DNA of 64,000 bases, from positions 248,001-312,000 of the forward strand of contig NZ_JBJGED010000004.1 of assembly GCF_045062745.1 (NCBI RefSeq). The letters run 5' to 3'. Of the stretch, positions 51,542-60,171 are shown piece after piece. Below the pieces are notes generated by a model. That model was not told the origin of the DNA. It made no database searches and saw only the letters and a list, made by a program, of their open reading frames with translations. The translations under genes and the position numbers were made by a program. Position 1 is the stretch's first letter, and each line of letters opens with the position of its first letter. Source of the stretch: Paenibacillus_AA sp045062745. Its GTDB lineage: Bacteria > Bacillota > Bacilli > Paenibacillales > NBRC-103111.

Positions 51542-53002
51542 GTGCAAGGCAAGCTCACAACCGGTGTGACCCGCGTCCTGCTCGCGCTAGGGGCGGCCTT
51601 CTTCGCCTGGACGGCGATCCAGGCTTGGAGGAACACGACCGCCCAGTGGACAGGCTCGCCTGGAGCAACGGCCGGTTTGCTGCTGCTTGCGGCGGCGGTC
51701 CTGCTCCTGCTCGGCTTCGCCGTCAACCGCTATCTCTCGCGGGTTCAGGCGGTGGCGGTGCTCGTCGTGCTCGCGGCGGGCGTGCGGCTATGGTGGATCG
51801 CCTACGTCGATACGCAGCCGGTCTCGGACTTTCTCGATATGTATACGGCCGCTCGGCAGGCGGCGCGGGGCGACTTCTCGTTCGGCACGTCCGATTATTT
51901 CACCCGTTGGGTGTATCAGCTGGGCTTCACGCTTTATGAAGGCTTCGTGCTCCGCCTGTTCGGGGATCATCTCCTCGTGCTCAAGCTGTTCAATGTAATC
52001 TTCAACACCGGCATTGTCCTGTTGGTCTACGCCATTGCGGCCAAGGTGTTCGGGGAGTGGTGCGGCCGCGCGGCGGGCTTGTCGTTCGCCCTCTATGTGC
52101 CGCAGATCATGATGTGTTCGGTGTTGACGAATCAGCATATCTCGACATTCTTCTTTTTCCTCGGCGCGTACTTGTGCGTGGTGGAGCATAACCGGCCGAG
52201 CGCCTATCGGTGGGCGCTGATCGGCGGCTGCTTCGCGCTCGGGAACCTGATGCGCCCGCTCGGGAGCGTGTTCGTGGCCGGGTACTTGGCCTTCGTCGTG
52301 CTGTACGGGCTGTGGGCCCGACGGGCCGACGCCGGTCCGGTATGGCGTCGCCTCGCCGCCGCGGTCGGAGTTGTCGCGGTCTACTTCGCTCTTCTACAGA
52401 GCACGAGCTGGGCGCTGCAGGCGACGGGGGTGACGCCGTATCCGCTGTCCAATCCGGAGCCGTATTGGAAGTTCATGGTGGGGGTCAACCCGGAGACGAC
52501 GGGCGGCTGGTCGCAGGCGGATACGGACTACGTCCTGCAGTATCCGCTCGGCGAGGCGCGCGACGAGGCGGAGCGCCGCCTCTTCCTGGAGCGGCTCGAG
52601 GACAAGCCCGCCCTTGCCCGTCTACTGCTGCGCAAGCTCGAGGTCATGTGGGGCGCCGAGGACTCGGCGTTCATGTGGAGCCTGTGGCAGCAGGACCGCC
52701 CCCGGCTGCAGCGGCTCGCTATCCAGGGCGAGCGCGTCGGATACCTGCTCGCCGCCGGCTTCGGCTTCATCGCGATGGCGGCTCGGCTGTTCGCGAGGCG
52801 GCGCGATCCGGAGGATGAGTCCCTGTTCCCCCTGCTCCTGATCCTGCTGCTCGGCTACGCCGCGATCCATATTGCGATCGAGATCCAGACCCGCTACCGG
52901 ATGGACATGATGCCCGGCTTGTTTATTTTGCAAAGCTACGGGGTGTATTGGCTAGGCGCTAGATTAACGGGGGGCCATAAACCGACAAATTCTACCCCGT
53001 AA
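51542..53002 (+). CDS. GT-C-type membrane glycosyltransferase (GT39/ArnT-like)
   Basis: 486 aa with about ten transmembrane helices. The first large outer loop carries the acidic motif PVSDFLDMYTAARQAARGDF, the hallmark of GT-C enzymes that use polyprenyl-phosphate sugars. C-terminal IHIAIEIQTRYRMDMMPGLFIL is the usual closing block of this family. Start GTG 51542 with AGGAGG 10 nt upstream, 15 nt after the kinase gene, so it forms an operon with the two-component system. It probably decorates a wall polymer or surface protein. Confidence 0.87.
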   Translation: MQGKLTTGVTRVLLALGAAFFAWTAIQAWRNTTAQWTGSPGATAGLLLLAAAVLLLLGFAVNRYLSRVQAVAVLVVLAAGVRLWWIAYVDTQPVSDFLDMYTAARQAARGDFSFGTSDYFTRWVYQLGFTLYEGFVLRLFGDHLLVLKLFNVIFNTGIVLLVYAIAAKVFGEWCGRAAGLSFALYVPQIMMCSVLTNQHISTFFFFLGAYLCVVEHNRPSAYRWALIGGCFALGNLMRPLGSVFVAGYLAFVVLYGLWARRADAGPVWRRLAAAVGVVAVYFALLQSTSWALQATGVTPYPLSNPEPYWKFMVGVNPETTGGWSQADTDYVLQYPLGEARDEAERRLFLERLEDKPALARLLLRKLEVMWGAEDSAFMWSLWQQDRPRLQRLAIQGERVGYLLAAGFGFIAMAARLFARRRDPEDESLFPLLLILLLGYAAIHIAIEIQTRYRMDMMPGLFILQSYGVYWLGARLTGGHKPTNSTP

Positions 53003-53079
53003 CCGCTTGTTCAGATTTTGTTCAGGATCGCCTGCTACAATGAAAGAAGTAGCACAACAGAGAGCGAGGCGCTGAACCA

Positions 53080-53436
53080 ATGAGAGTCATGGTAGTGGAC
53101 GACACAGCATTTATGCGCATTATGATGCGGACGATTCTCGAAGAGCTGGGCTATGAGGTCATAGCGGAGGCCAAGAATGGAAAGGAAGCCGTGGACGAGT
53201 ATACGAAGCGACGGCCCGATATCGTCACGATGGACATTACGATGCCCGAGATGGATGGGGTGGAGGCGCTCCGGGAGATCCGCCGCCTCGATCCGAAGGC
53301 CAAGGTCATCATGTGCTCGGCGATGGGACAACGGGATATGGTGCTGGACGCCATCAGCTGCGGAGCGAGAGATTTTGTAGTCAAGCCGTTTCAAAAAGAC
53401 CGGATTCAGGAAGCCGTGTCGAAGATGGCGAATTAA
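53080..53436 (+). CDS. CheY-like single-domain response regulator
   Basis: 118 aa. Only a receiver domain: acidic pair VVDDTAF, phospho-acceptor Asp52 (IVTMDITMPEMDG), switch residues in MCSAMGQRDMV and Lys in FVVKPFQKD. Very close to the CheY pattern (MPEMDG, DFVVKPFQ). No chemotaxis genes lie nearby, so it may be an orphan CheY-type regulator acting on flagella or another partner. RBS GAGCGAGG, own terminator. Confidence 0.92.
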   Translation: MRVMVVDDTAFMRIMMRTILEELGYEVIAEAKNGKEAVDEYTKRRPDIVTMDITMPEMDGVEALREIRRLDPKAKVIMCSAMGQRDMVLDAISCGARDFVVKPFQKDRIQEAVSKMAN

Positions 53437-53471
53437 TCCGTCGGCCGAGCGAACCGGCCTCTGTCCTAATC

Positions 53472-53523
53472 AACGCAGCCTGCTTGCATGGAGAAATCCA
53501 GCAGCCGCCAGGGTGCGTTTTTT
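53472..53523 (+). terminator. Terminator of the CheY-like gene
   Basis: AACGCAGCCTG (53472-53482) pairs imperfectly with CAGGGTGCGTT (53509-53519), followed by TTTTTT. Confidence 0.7.
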
Positions 53524-53529
53524 GGCATT

Positions 53530-53588
53530 TTCAACAACTTTCACCGATCTTTTCAAAACCATTACATGATCCGGGCTTTCCGTTAACA
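53530..53588 (+). promoter_or_regulatory. Possible PhoP-box array upstream of the PhoX-like gene
   Basis: TTCAAC (53530), TTCACC (53540), TTCAAA (53552), TTACAT (53562) and TTAACA (53583) are TT-A-A-like hexamers at steps of 10, 12, 10 and 21 bp. Bacillus PhoP boxes are direct TTHAYA-type repeats on about an 11-bp phase; the fit is imperfect, but the downstream gene is a predicted Pho-regulon phosphatase. Confidence 0.4.
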
Positions 53589-53636
53589 AAACAGGCGTAC
53601 AGTTAGGGGGTAAATACTTCTTAGAGAGAGGGCTGA

Positions 53637-55781
53637 ATGTTCATGAGCAAGAAAAAAGCAAAGAAATGGTTAGCGCCGCTCTTGGGGATCGCCGTATTAG
53701 CCCCTGCCGTATTGCCGGTGTCCGCATATGCAGAAGCCGACAAGAAAATTAAATCGGTGGAATTCGTAGGGATGGAAGCCCCTGCCACACCCGAAGACAT
53801 GGCCAAGGCTTATTCGGCCGCTTCGCTCAAAGTAACCTTCCAGGACGGAAACGTGCAATCTTATCCGCTCACTTATAAAACGCTGTTCAAATCCACCGAC
53901 CAGGTGAACGGAACTCCGTCCGGATTGGCCATCGATGTGAATGGCAATCCGATTATGGACACCAGCGTGCCGGACAAGCCCGTTCCGTTCGTCTCCGACG
54001 CTCCCGACGCCAACAGCCTGATGAGCGTCAAGGGGATGAAGTCCGGCCCATTGGGCGGCAACGCGCTTTCGCTCTTGACGCACTATGAGTACATCACATC
54101 GAACAATGCGGGTAAATCGGCTTATGGGATCATCCCGGCGTCGATCTCCCTGACCACCCTGGACCAGAACAAGAAGACCGGCGAGCTGAAAGTAACGGAT
54201 TTGAAGAAAGTCGACTTCTCGGCGGTAGGCGGGTTGTGGATTCCTTGCAACGGCTCGCTCACTCCATGGAATACGCATCTCAGCAGCGAAGAGTACGAAG
54301 CGGACGCACGAGCGTTCGAGAAAGATCCGACTCAGACTTATGTAGCCTCCTTCACGCAAAACTATTTCCAGGATGACACGAAGGCGGGTAATCCTTACGC
54401 GTACGGCTATATTCCCGAAGTAACGGTCAACGCGGACAACACTACCACCGTAGTCAAACACTACAGCTTGGGCCGATTCTCCCACGAATTGGGCAAAGTG
54501 GCTCCGGACCGCAAAACGGTCCTGTTCGGGGACGACGGCGCGAATACGATGATGTTCATGTATGTGGCGGATAAAGCGGAAGATCTGTCTGCCGGGACAC
54601 TCTATGCGGCCAAGTGGATTCAGACGAGCGCCAAGGACGGCGGATCCGCTAACTTGCAGTGGATTCCGCTCGGCCATGCGACGGACAGCGAAGTGAAAGC
54701 CTATATCGACCAAGCGATCAAATTCAGCGACATTTTCGAGACCGCAGATCAAGACACCGCGGGATTCACCAAAGTCAAAACGTACCCGTCCGGCAAAATC
54801 GAATGGCTGAAAGTGAAGCCGGGGATGGAGAAGGCGGCGGCTTTCTTGGAATCCCGCCGTTACGGAGCGATTTTGGGCGCAACTGCGGAATTTAACAAGA
54901 TGGAAGGCGTTACGGTCAACGAAAAGGATAAGAAAATGTATGTCGCCATGTCTTCGGTAGAGAAGGCGATGGAGAAGGATGCCAAAGACGAGGAGCCTAC
55001 GGACCATATTCAATTGAACAAGCTCAAGTCCGGTGTCACCTATGAGATTGCGCTTCAGGGCAAACAGACGGATTCCGCGAATAGCGCGATTAACAGTGAA
55101 TATGTCCCCGCAGCGATGAAGGGCTTGGTCATCGGGGAAGATTTGGCGAAGGCCGACGAGAAAGGCAACACGGCGGCCGTGAACAAGGTGGCGAACCCGG
55201 ACAACCTGTCGTTCTCCGAAAGCTTGAGAACACTGTTCATCGGCGAAGACAGCGGAATGCACGCGAACAACTTCCTCTGGGCTTACAATGTCGATACACA
55301 GCAATTGTCGCGGATCATGTCCGTACCGGCCGGCGCGGAGGCTACCGGCTTGCAAGTGGTGGATGATTTGAACGGATTCGGCTACATCATGAGCAATCTC
55401 CAGCACCCGGGCGACGAAATGATTTTGCCGGAAGCTTTGAAAGCCCAAGTCGAGCCTTTCATCAACCAATATTGGGATAACAAGCGTGCGGGATCGGTCG
55501 GGTATCTCAGCGGACTTCCTTCCCTGGCTCATATCAAAGAGATCAAGAAGGGCAAAGTGATCCTGCGTGACATTGCCGAAGCGGTCGGAGCGAAAGTCGA
55601 GTGGAACGATAACGAGCGCAGCATCACAATCAAACTGAACGGCAAAACGTTGTATGTGAAGATCGGCGACTCTTCGGCGCTGATTAACGGCAAACCGACT
55701 GACCTGGGCAGCAAAGTGGAAATCGAAAATGAAAGAGCGATGTTCCAGGCTGACATCCTCGACGACTTCTTGAACAACTAA
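53637..55781 (+). CDS. PhoX-like (DUF839) secreted phosphatase with C-terminal stalk domain
   Basis: 714 aa. Signal peptide (WLAPLLGIAVLAPAVLPVSAYA). The DUF839/PhoX propeller spans res ~20-610, with the characteristic PCNGSLTPWNTHLSSEEY block (calcium/iron cofactor region in PhoX), GRFSHELGKVAPDRKTVLFGDDG and FIGEDSGMHANNFLWAYNV. Residues ~635-712 form a copper-amine-oxidase-N-like stalk (GKVILRDIAEAVGAKVEWNDNERSITIKLNG), also present in the PrsA-like protein. PhoX enzymes are calcium/iron phosphomonoesterases exported for phosphate scavenging. Start ATG 53637 or, two codons later, 53643, after GAGAGGG. Confidence 0.88.
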   Translation: MFMSKKKAKKWLAPLLGIAVLAPAVLPVSAYAEADKKIKSVEFVGMEAPATPEDMAKAYSAASLKVTFQDGNVQSYPLTYKTLFKSTDQVNGTPSGLAIDVNGNPIMDTSVPDKPVPFVSDAPDANSLMSVKGMKSGPLGGNALSLLTHYEYITSNNAGKSAYGIIPASISLTTLDQNKKTGELKVTDLKKVDFSAVGGLWIPCNGSLTPWNTHLSSEEYEADARAFEKDPTQTYVASFTQNYFQDDTKAGNPYAYGYIPEVTVNADNTTTVVKHYSLGRFSHELGKVAPDRKTVLFGDDGANTMMFMYVADKAEDLSAGTLYAAKWIQTSAKDGGSANLQWIPLGHATDSEVKAYIDQAIKFSDIFETADQDTAGFTKVKTYPSGKIEWLKVKPGMEKAAAFLESRRYGAILGATAEFNKMEGVTVNEKDKKMYVAMSSVEKAMEKDAKDEEPTDHIQLNKLKSGVTYEIALQGKQTDSANSAINSEYVPAAMKGLVIGEDLAKADEKGNTAAVNKVANPDNLSFSESLRTLFIGEDSGMHANNFLWAYNVDTQQLSRIMSVPAGAEATGLQVVDDLNGFGYIMSNLQHPGDEMILPEALKAQVEPFINQYWDNKRAGSVGYLSGLPSLAHIKEIKKGKVILRDIAEAVGAKVEWNDNERSITIKLNGKTLYVKIGDSSALINGKPTDLGSKVEIENERAMFQADILDDFLNN

Positions 55782-55800
55782 TCCTCATGCTATAAAGTGA

Positions 55801-55834
55801 TAAACCCTGCGAATAGGATTCGCAGGGTTTATTT
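55801..55834 (+). terminator. Terminator after the PhoX-like gene
   Basis: TAAACCCTGCGAAT-AGG-ATTCGCAGGGTTTA, a 14-bp perfect stem, followed by TTT. Confidence 0.88.
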
Positions 55835-55861
55835 GGTTCGGGAAATCGTTCCGGAGCTTCT

Positions 55862-55869
55862 GCTATAAT
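55862..55869 (+). promoter_or_regulatory. Extended -10 promoter of the EPS operon
   Basis: TGCTATAAT (55862-55870 region; TATAAT at 55864-55869) lies about 27 nt before the ATG at 55896. No clear -35. It is the only promoter-like element seen before the six-gene operon. Confidence 0.55.
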
Positions 55870-55895
55870 AGCTTTTTGGACAGGAGTTGCGGAGG

Positions 55896-57032
55896 ATGAG
55901 GAAACGAGTTGGGATCGGGATATGTGCGGCCTTGCTCTTGCTCGCTCTCGCGGCGGGAGTAAAGCTTCGAATAGAAGTTGGCTTGCCGGTCGAACCGGAA
56001 CAAGCCTCGCTTTTGCACGCTTCGTATGGGGAGCGTTTACAGACCGAACCTCACCGGGAAGCGCTCGAATCCTTTATTCGCAACCGGTTGACGGGTATGT
56101 ACGGAGTCTATACGAATTTGCAGGAGACCGATCAAACCCGGGAGGCCGCTTCCGGCCACGAGGTGCTGAGCGAATCGGCGGGCCTCCTGCTGCGCTATTA
56201 TGCCCGGTCCGGGCAGAGGGACCGTTATGACGCCGAGTGGACGCTCGCCAAGCGGACCTTCGAGCTCGGCTCCGGCCTCAGCTATCGGTATAGCCCGCTG
56301 CACAACAAGCGGTATCCGCTGAATGCGGCCGTAGACGATCTGCGGATCATCCGGTCGCTCCATGAAGCGGCAGAGGCCTTCCCCTCCGGCCCTTATATGG
56401 AGGAGGCGAATGCATACGGCGACCGGTTCATTCGGAACAATATCCTGGATGGGTATATGTATGATTTCTATGACGAGTCGGTCAAGCGGACGAACTCATT
56501 TATAACATTAGCCTACATCGATCTGAGGACGCTGCAGCTGCTCCCCCTCGCCACGGCGAAGAGGGACACTTTGACCGCGAATATGCTCCGGATCGCCCGG
56601 GATGGGTACATTTCCGATACGTTTCCGTTCTTCGAGAGCCGGTACGACTATGAGTCGAAGACCTACCGTTCCGATACCATCCAGACGGTAGAGTCGCTGC
56701 TGACGATCCTTGCGCTAGTGGAAGTCGGGCAGCACGAGTCGGCGAGCATTCGTTACGTGAAGGAGCATGTAGCGGCCGGCACCCTCTATGGGCAGTACAC
56801 GAGGGAGGGCCGGCCTGCGAGCACGGTGCGCTCGACCGCCATCTACGCGATTGCGGCGATGATCGGCTCCGTAGCTCACGATGCCGATCTCTACGAGTCG
56901 AGCATTCGCCGGATGAATGAATTTCAAATCATGGACAAGAACAGCCCGCTGTACGGGGGATTCGCCGATGCGCGGTCGGGACAGGCGTACTCCTTCGACA
57001 ATTTGACGGCGTTGCTCGCTTTTGAATACTGA
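55896..57032 (+). CDS. GH8-like glycoside hydrolase of the EPS operon (YdaJ/PssZ-like)
   Basis: 378 aa. One N-terminal membrane anchor (IGICAALLLLALAAGV) and an outside all-helical (alpha/alpha)-barrel-type domain. NAAVDDLRIIRSLHEAA and the terminal SGQAYSFDNLTALLAFEY match the GH8-like proteins that start B. subtilis yda and accompany Listeria pss loci, where they trim the exopolysaccharide. I cannot identify the catalytic Glu with certainty. Start ATG 55896 with CAGGAG 9 nt upstream, rather than the TTG at 55887. First gene of a six-gene unit. Confidence 0.78.
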   Translation: MRKRVGIGICAALLLLALAAGVKLRIEVGLPVEPEQASLLHASYGERLQTEPHREALESFIRNRLTGMYGVYTNLQETDQTREAASGHEVLSESAGLLLRYYARSGQRDRYDAEWTLAKRTFELGSGLSYRYSPLHNKRYPLNAAVDDLRIIRSLHEAAEAFPSGPYMEEANAYGDRFIRNNILDGYMYDFYDESVKRTNSFITLAYIDLRTLQLLPLATAKRDTLTANMLRIARDGYISDTFPFFESRYDYESKTYRSDTIQTVESLLTILALVEVGQHESASIRYVKEHVAAGTLYGQYTREGRPASTVRSTAIYAIAAMIGSVAHDADLYESSIRRMNEFQIMDKNSPLYGGFADARSGQAYSFDNLTALLAFEY

Positions 57033-57056
57033 TTGACGGGAAGAAGGAGGAACAGC

Positions 57057-58616
57057 ATGCGCCACACACGTGCTTCCCGCTACAAATCGCACCACACCTG
57101 GTTCTACATCCTGCTGACGAAGCTGCGATTGCCTGCGCCGGCCGAAGCGGCCGCCGCAGCCGTCTTCCTCATCACTTGCATCGCGTTGTTCGTCCCCCCC
57201 TATATCGGAATGGCGGATAACGGAGATTTTTTTCGGGTCGCGTACGGCAACGGCCTTTTCTATGATTTGCCTGATTACGACAGCCGCTACTTGGGCTATT
57301 TCGTGAGAGAGTACGGGATATTCCAGTATCACAATGAGAGCGGAAGCGCCGTGTTCTCCTCACAGTCCTTATTCATTCGAGCCGCGATTGTCCTGAATCA
57401 GCTGCTGTATCATCCGCACCAATTCGATATTCGGTATCAGGCGGCCCTCTATACGGTGCTGTATACGGGAGCCGTATTCATGCTTGTGAAGAGCGTCACA
57501 TGGAAAATGCCGCGAACCAAAGGCTATCTTGTTGCTGCCCTGGCCGTGTTCGTCTTCGGCGATACGGCATATACCGCTTATTTCAACTCGTTCTACGGTG
57601 AGAGCGTGGTGCTAATTATGGTCATGCTCCTGTTCGCATCCGGACTGCTGCTCTATCATCGGAAGTTCAACGATTACGTGAATTTGGGGATCTTCGGCAT
57701 CAGCGCCTTGCTCTTGACGACGAGCAAGCAGCAAAATGCGCCGGTAGGCGTACTGGTGGCGATGCTGGCCGTTCTACTCCTCTTCATTCGGAAAGAGCGG
57801 TTGTTCCGGGTTGTGGCCGGGGTGCTCAGCCTGACGCTGCTCGCGGCGAGCATCGGCTCGTATGTGTTGATTCCGCAGCAATTCGTGAATATCAACAAAT
57901 ACCATGCGATGACCCGAGGGGTCCTGTTGCATGCCGCCGATCCGGAAGCGACCCTCAAATCGTTCGGGATTAATCCGCAATTCGCGATTCTGAATCAGAG
58001 CCTCTATTACTCGCCGTATACGACGGTGGACGTCGATTCCGAGCTGCTGGAGAGTCAGTTCTACAGCCGCTACGGCTTCGGGTCCATCCTGGCCTACTAC
58101 CTCACTCATCCCGACCAAGCGAAGCAGATGCTGGATCTCGCCGCGCAGCATGGATTCACGATCCGGCCTTCGGCGATGGGCAATTATGAGCTGTCGGCGG
58201 GGAAACCGTTCGGGGCCCAGACAACGTTCTTCTCCGGGTACAGCATGCTGAAGGAGTCGCTCGCCCCCAGGACGTTCGGCTTCATCGTCCTGTGGGGCTT
58301 GCTGGTGCTGGGGCTGTACGCGCGGTCCTTCCTCGCAGGCTGGTCCCGGCGCGATATGCGGGAGCTCGTCCGCCTGCCGCTCCTCTTGACGATGATGCTC
58401 ATCGGCTTGTCCGGCATCGTCGTCTCCATTGTTGGCGCAGGGGATGCGGATTTGGCCAAACACGAGTTCCTCTTCACCATCGTCTTCGACTTGATTACAT
58501 TCATTACCCTGGCCGACCTGATCGGACGCCAATTGGGGTGGGCCGGCACAGAACGAGTCCAGGGCAAGCCATCGACAACTAGAATGACACAGGGAGAACG
58601 AACGCTGCATGCATAG
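57057..58616 (+). CDS. Large integral membrane protein of the EPS operon (PssA-like, GT-C-like)
   Basis: 519 aa with about ten transmembrane helices. The first outer loop contains YIGMADNGDFFRVAYG, an acidic motif reminiscent of GT-C glycosyltransferases, followed by the block YDSRYLGYFVREYGIF. B. subtilis yda lacks such a gene, whereas the Listeria pss operon begins with a large membrane protein at the same place. It may transfer or flip a side-chain sugar; inferred. ATG 57057 is preceded by AAGGAGG; the codons before it are leader. Overlaps the DUF2334 gene by 8 nt. Confidence 0.82.
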   Translation: MRHTRASRYKSHHTWFYILLTKLRLPAPAEAAAAAVFLITCIALFVPPYIGMADNGDFFRVAYGNGLFYDLPDYDSRYLGYFVREYGIFQYHNESGSAVFSSQSLFIRAAIVLNQLLYHPHQFDIRYQAALYTVLYTGAVFMLVKSVTWKMPRTKGYLVAALAVFVFGDTAYTAYFNSFYGESVVLIMVMLLFASGLLLYHRKFNDYVNLGIFGISALLLTTSKQQNAPVGVLVAMLAVLLLFIRKERLFRVVAGVLSLTLLAASIGSYVLIPQQFVNINKYHAMTRGVLLHAADPEATLKSFGINPQFAILNQSLYYSPYTTVDVDSELLESQFYSRYGFGSILAYYLTHPDQAKQMLDLAAQHGFTIRPSAMGNYELSAGKPFGAQTTFFSGYSMLKESLAPRTFGFIVLWGLLVLGLYARSFLAGWSRRDMRELVRLPLLLTMMLIGLSGIVVSIVGAGDADLAKHEFLFTIVFDLITFITLADLIGRQLGWAGTERVQGKPSTTRMTQGERTLHA

Positions 58617-60171
58617 ACGAATCTGCACCATGGCCCTAATCACCTTGCTGCTGCTGGGAATCCCGCTCGCCCATCCGAGCGCCGCCGTTCAGGCCGAGGC
58701 ACGCCCGGTGCTGCTGCTCACGGACAGTATGGCGATCGGAACGTCGAAGGAAGGGAACGTAGAAGCGCTGCAGCGCGTGCTCGCTTCATTCGGGACCGAG
58801 GTGACGCTCGAGAGCTTCGACACGTATGAGCCGGGCACTCTAGCGCACTATAATCATGTGATCGTCGTTCGCAATGCGGACGATTACCTGGAGCTGCCGG
58901 AGCGTTATAAGCAAGACTTCGAAACTTACGAAGGCCGATACTTGCATATCGGCACGAGGCTTCCGGATCAGGTTAGCGAGGGTTTGGCGCTGGAAGAGAC
59001 GCGCGTCGGGAAGGATGCGGTTCGCTTCCAGATCGGTTCCTTCACAGAGACGTCCATGCCGGTGAACGGAATCTCATATATCACTCAGGCGGAAGGGACC
59101 CGATACGGCACGATGACGTCGGACTTGCGGCAGATGACGTTCCCCTACGGAGTCATGAACGGACGGTACGCCTACGTGCCCTATTTCGAGCGCGGCAGCT
59201 TGAGCGAGCTGGCGATCGGCTACCTCCTCCGGGATTGGCTGGCGATGCCGGGCTCCGGCCAGTATTATGCGCTGATCCGGGACATCTACCCGTTCTCCAA
59301 TCTGGACCTGGTGAATCGGATGGCCGATCGCCTGTATGAAGCGGGCATTCCGTTCATCGCGAGCGTCCGTCCCGTCTTGAGCAACGCCGACTATCCGGCC
59401 ATGAAGCGGTACATGGAGACGCTCAAGCACGTGCAAGCCCGCAACGGAAGTCTCGTCGTGAGCACGCCGATAGTCACGTCCACCCTCAGTCAGGACGTGA
59501 CGACGCTGAAGGCGCAGATGGGCGCCTTCCTGGATGCGATGGCCGAATACGGAATCGCGCCGCTCGGGATCGGGGCCGAGATGTATTGGACCTACGATCG
59601 CCACTATATGTCGAGGGGGCTTGCCTTTTTCGATTCAATCGTCCTGTTCCCTAATGAACGGGCGGTGTACCGGGAGAAGACGAATACCTCGGTCGCACTC
59701 TCATCCACGGTCTACACCTTGAAGGCGGAGGAGTTCCGGAGGATGATTCCCCCAGCGGGAGCTGCCGCTCCGCCTCCGATGGATACGGCCATCGTGTACG
59801 ATTTTCTCGAGGACGAGAAGCGGCTGGAGGACACGCTCCATCGACTGCTGTCGGAGTGGACGCCGTTCGCGGACTACAAAAATGCGCCGCATGCCGTACG
59901 GACGGACGCCCACGTCGTGCTGGCGCAGCACGGGCAGCTGGAGATCGACGGACGAGGTCTCGCGGTCAACAGTGCTATGCAGGAGATTAGCTCGGAGCAT
60001 GTGTATGTGCAGACGGGCAAGAAGAGCTTGGACGCTCTGTTCACGGTGCAGAACCGCATTTTCATCGTCCTGATAGGGTTGACGCTGGTCGTATTCTCCG
60101 GGTTGTTCGTCATAGGCCGCCGGATGTACAAGCGCAAATATACCGGCACGGGCTCGGGGATGGAATTATGA
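58609..60171 (+). CDS. DUF2334 exported protein of the EPS operon (YdaL/PssB-like)
   Basis: 520 aa. Signal peptide (LITLLLLGIPLAHPSAAVQA), an outside domain and a C-terminal transmembrane anchor (IFIVLIGLTLVVFSGLFVI). DUF2334 is a divergent polysaccharide-deacetylase fold; the first motif is present as YALIRDIYPFSN (Asp), but where active members have an HGY-x-H-type metal motif I read GSLVVSTPIVTSTL, without His. Enzymatic activity is therefore doubtful; a binding or scaffold role is possible. The stop overlaps the GT2 start (ATGA). Confidence 0.82.
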   Translation: MHRRICTMALITLLLLGIPLAHPSAAVQAEARPVLLLTDSMAIGTSKEGNVEALQRVLASFGTEVTLESFDTYEPGTLAHYNHVIVVRNADDYLELPERYKQDFETYEGRYLHIGTRLPDQVSEGLALEETRVGKDAVRFQIGSFTETSMPVNGISYITQAEGTRYGTMTSDLRQMTFPYGVMNGRYAYVPYFERGSLSELAIGYLLRDWLAMPGSGQYYALIRDIYPFSNLDLVNRMADRLYEAGIPFIASVRPVLSNADYPAMKRYMETLKHVQARNGSLVVSTPIVTSTLSQDVTTLKAQMGAFLDAMAEYGIAPLGIGAEMYWTYDRHYMSRGLAFFDSIVLFPNERAVYREKTNTSVALSSTVYTLKAEEFRRMIPPAGAAAPPPMDTAIVYDFLEDEKRLEDTLHRLLSEWTPFADYKNAPHAVRTDAHVVLAQHGQLEIDGRGLAVNSAMQEISSEHVYVQTGKKSLDALFTVQNRIFIVLIGLTLVVFSGLFVIGRRMYKRKYTGTGSGMEL

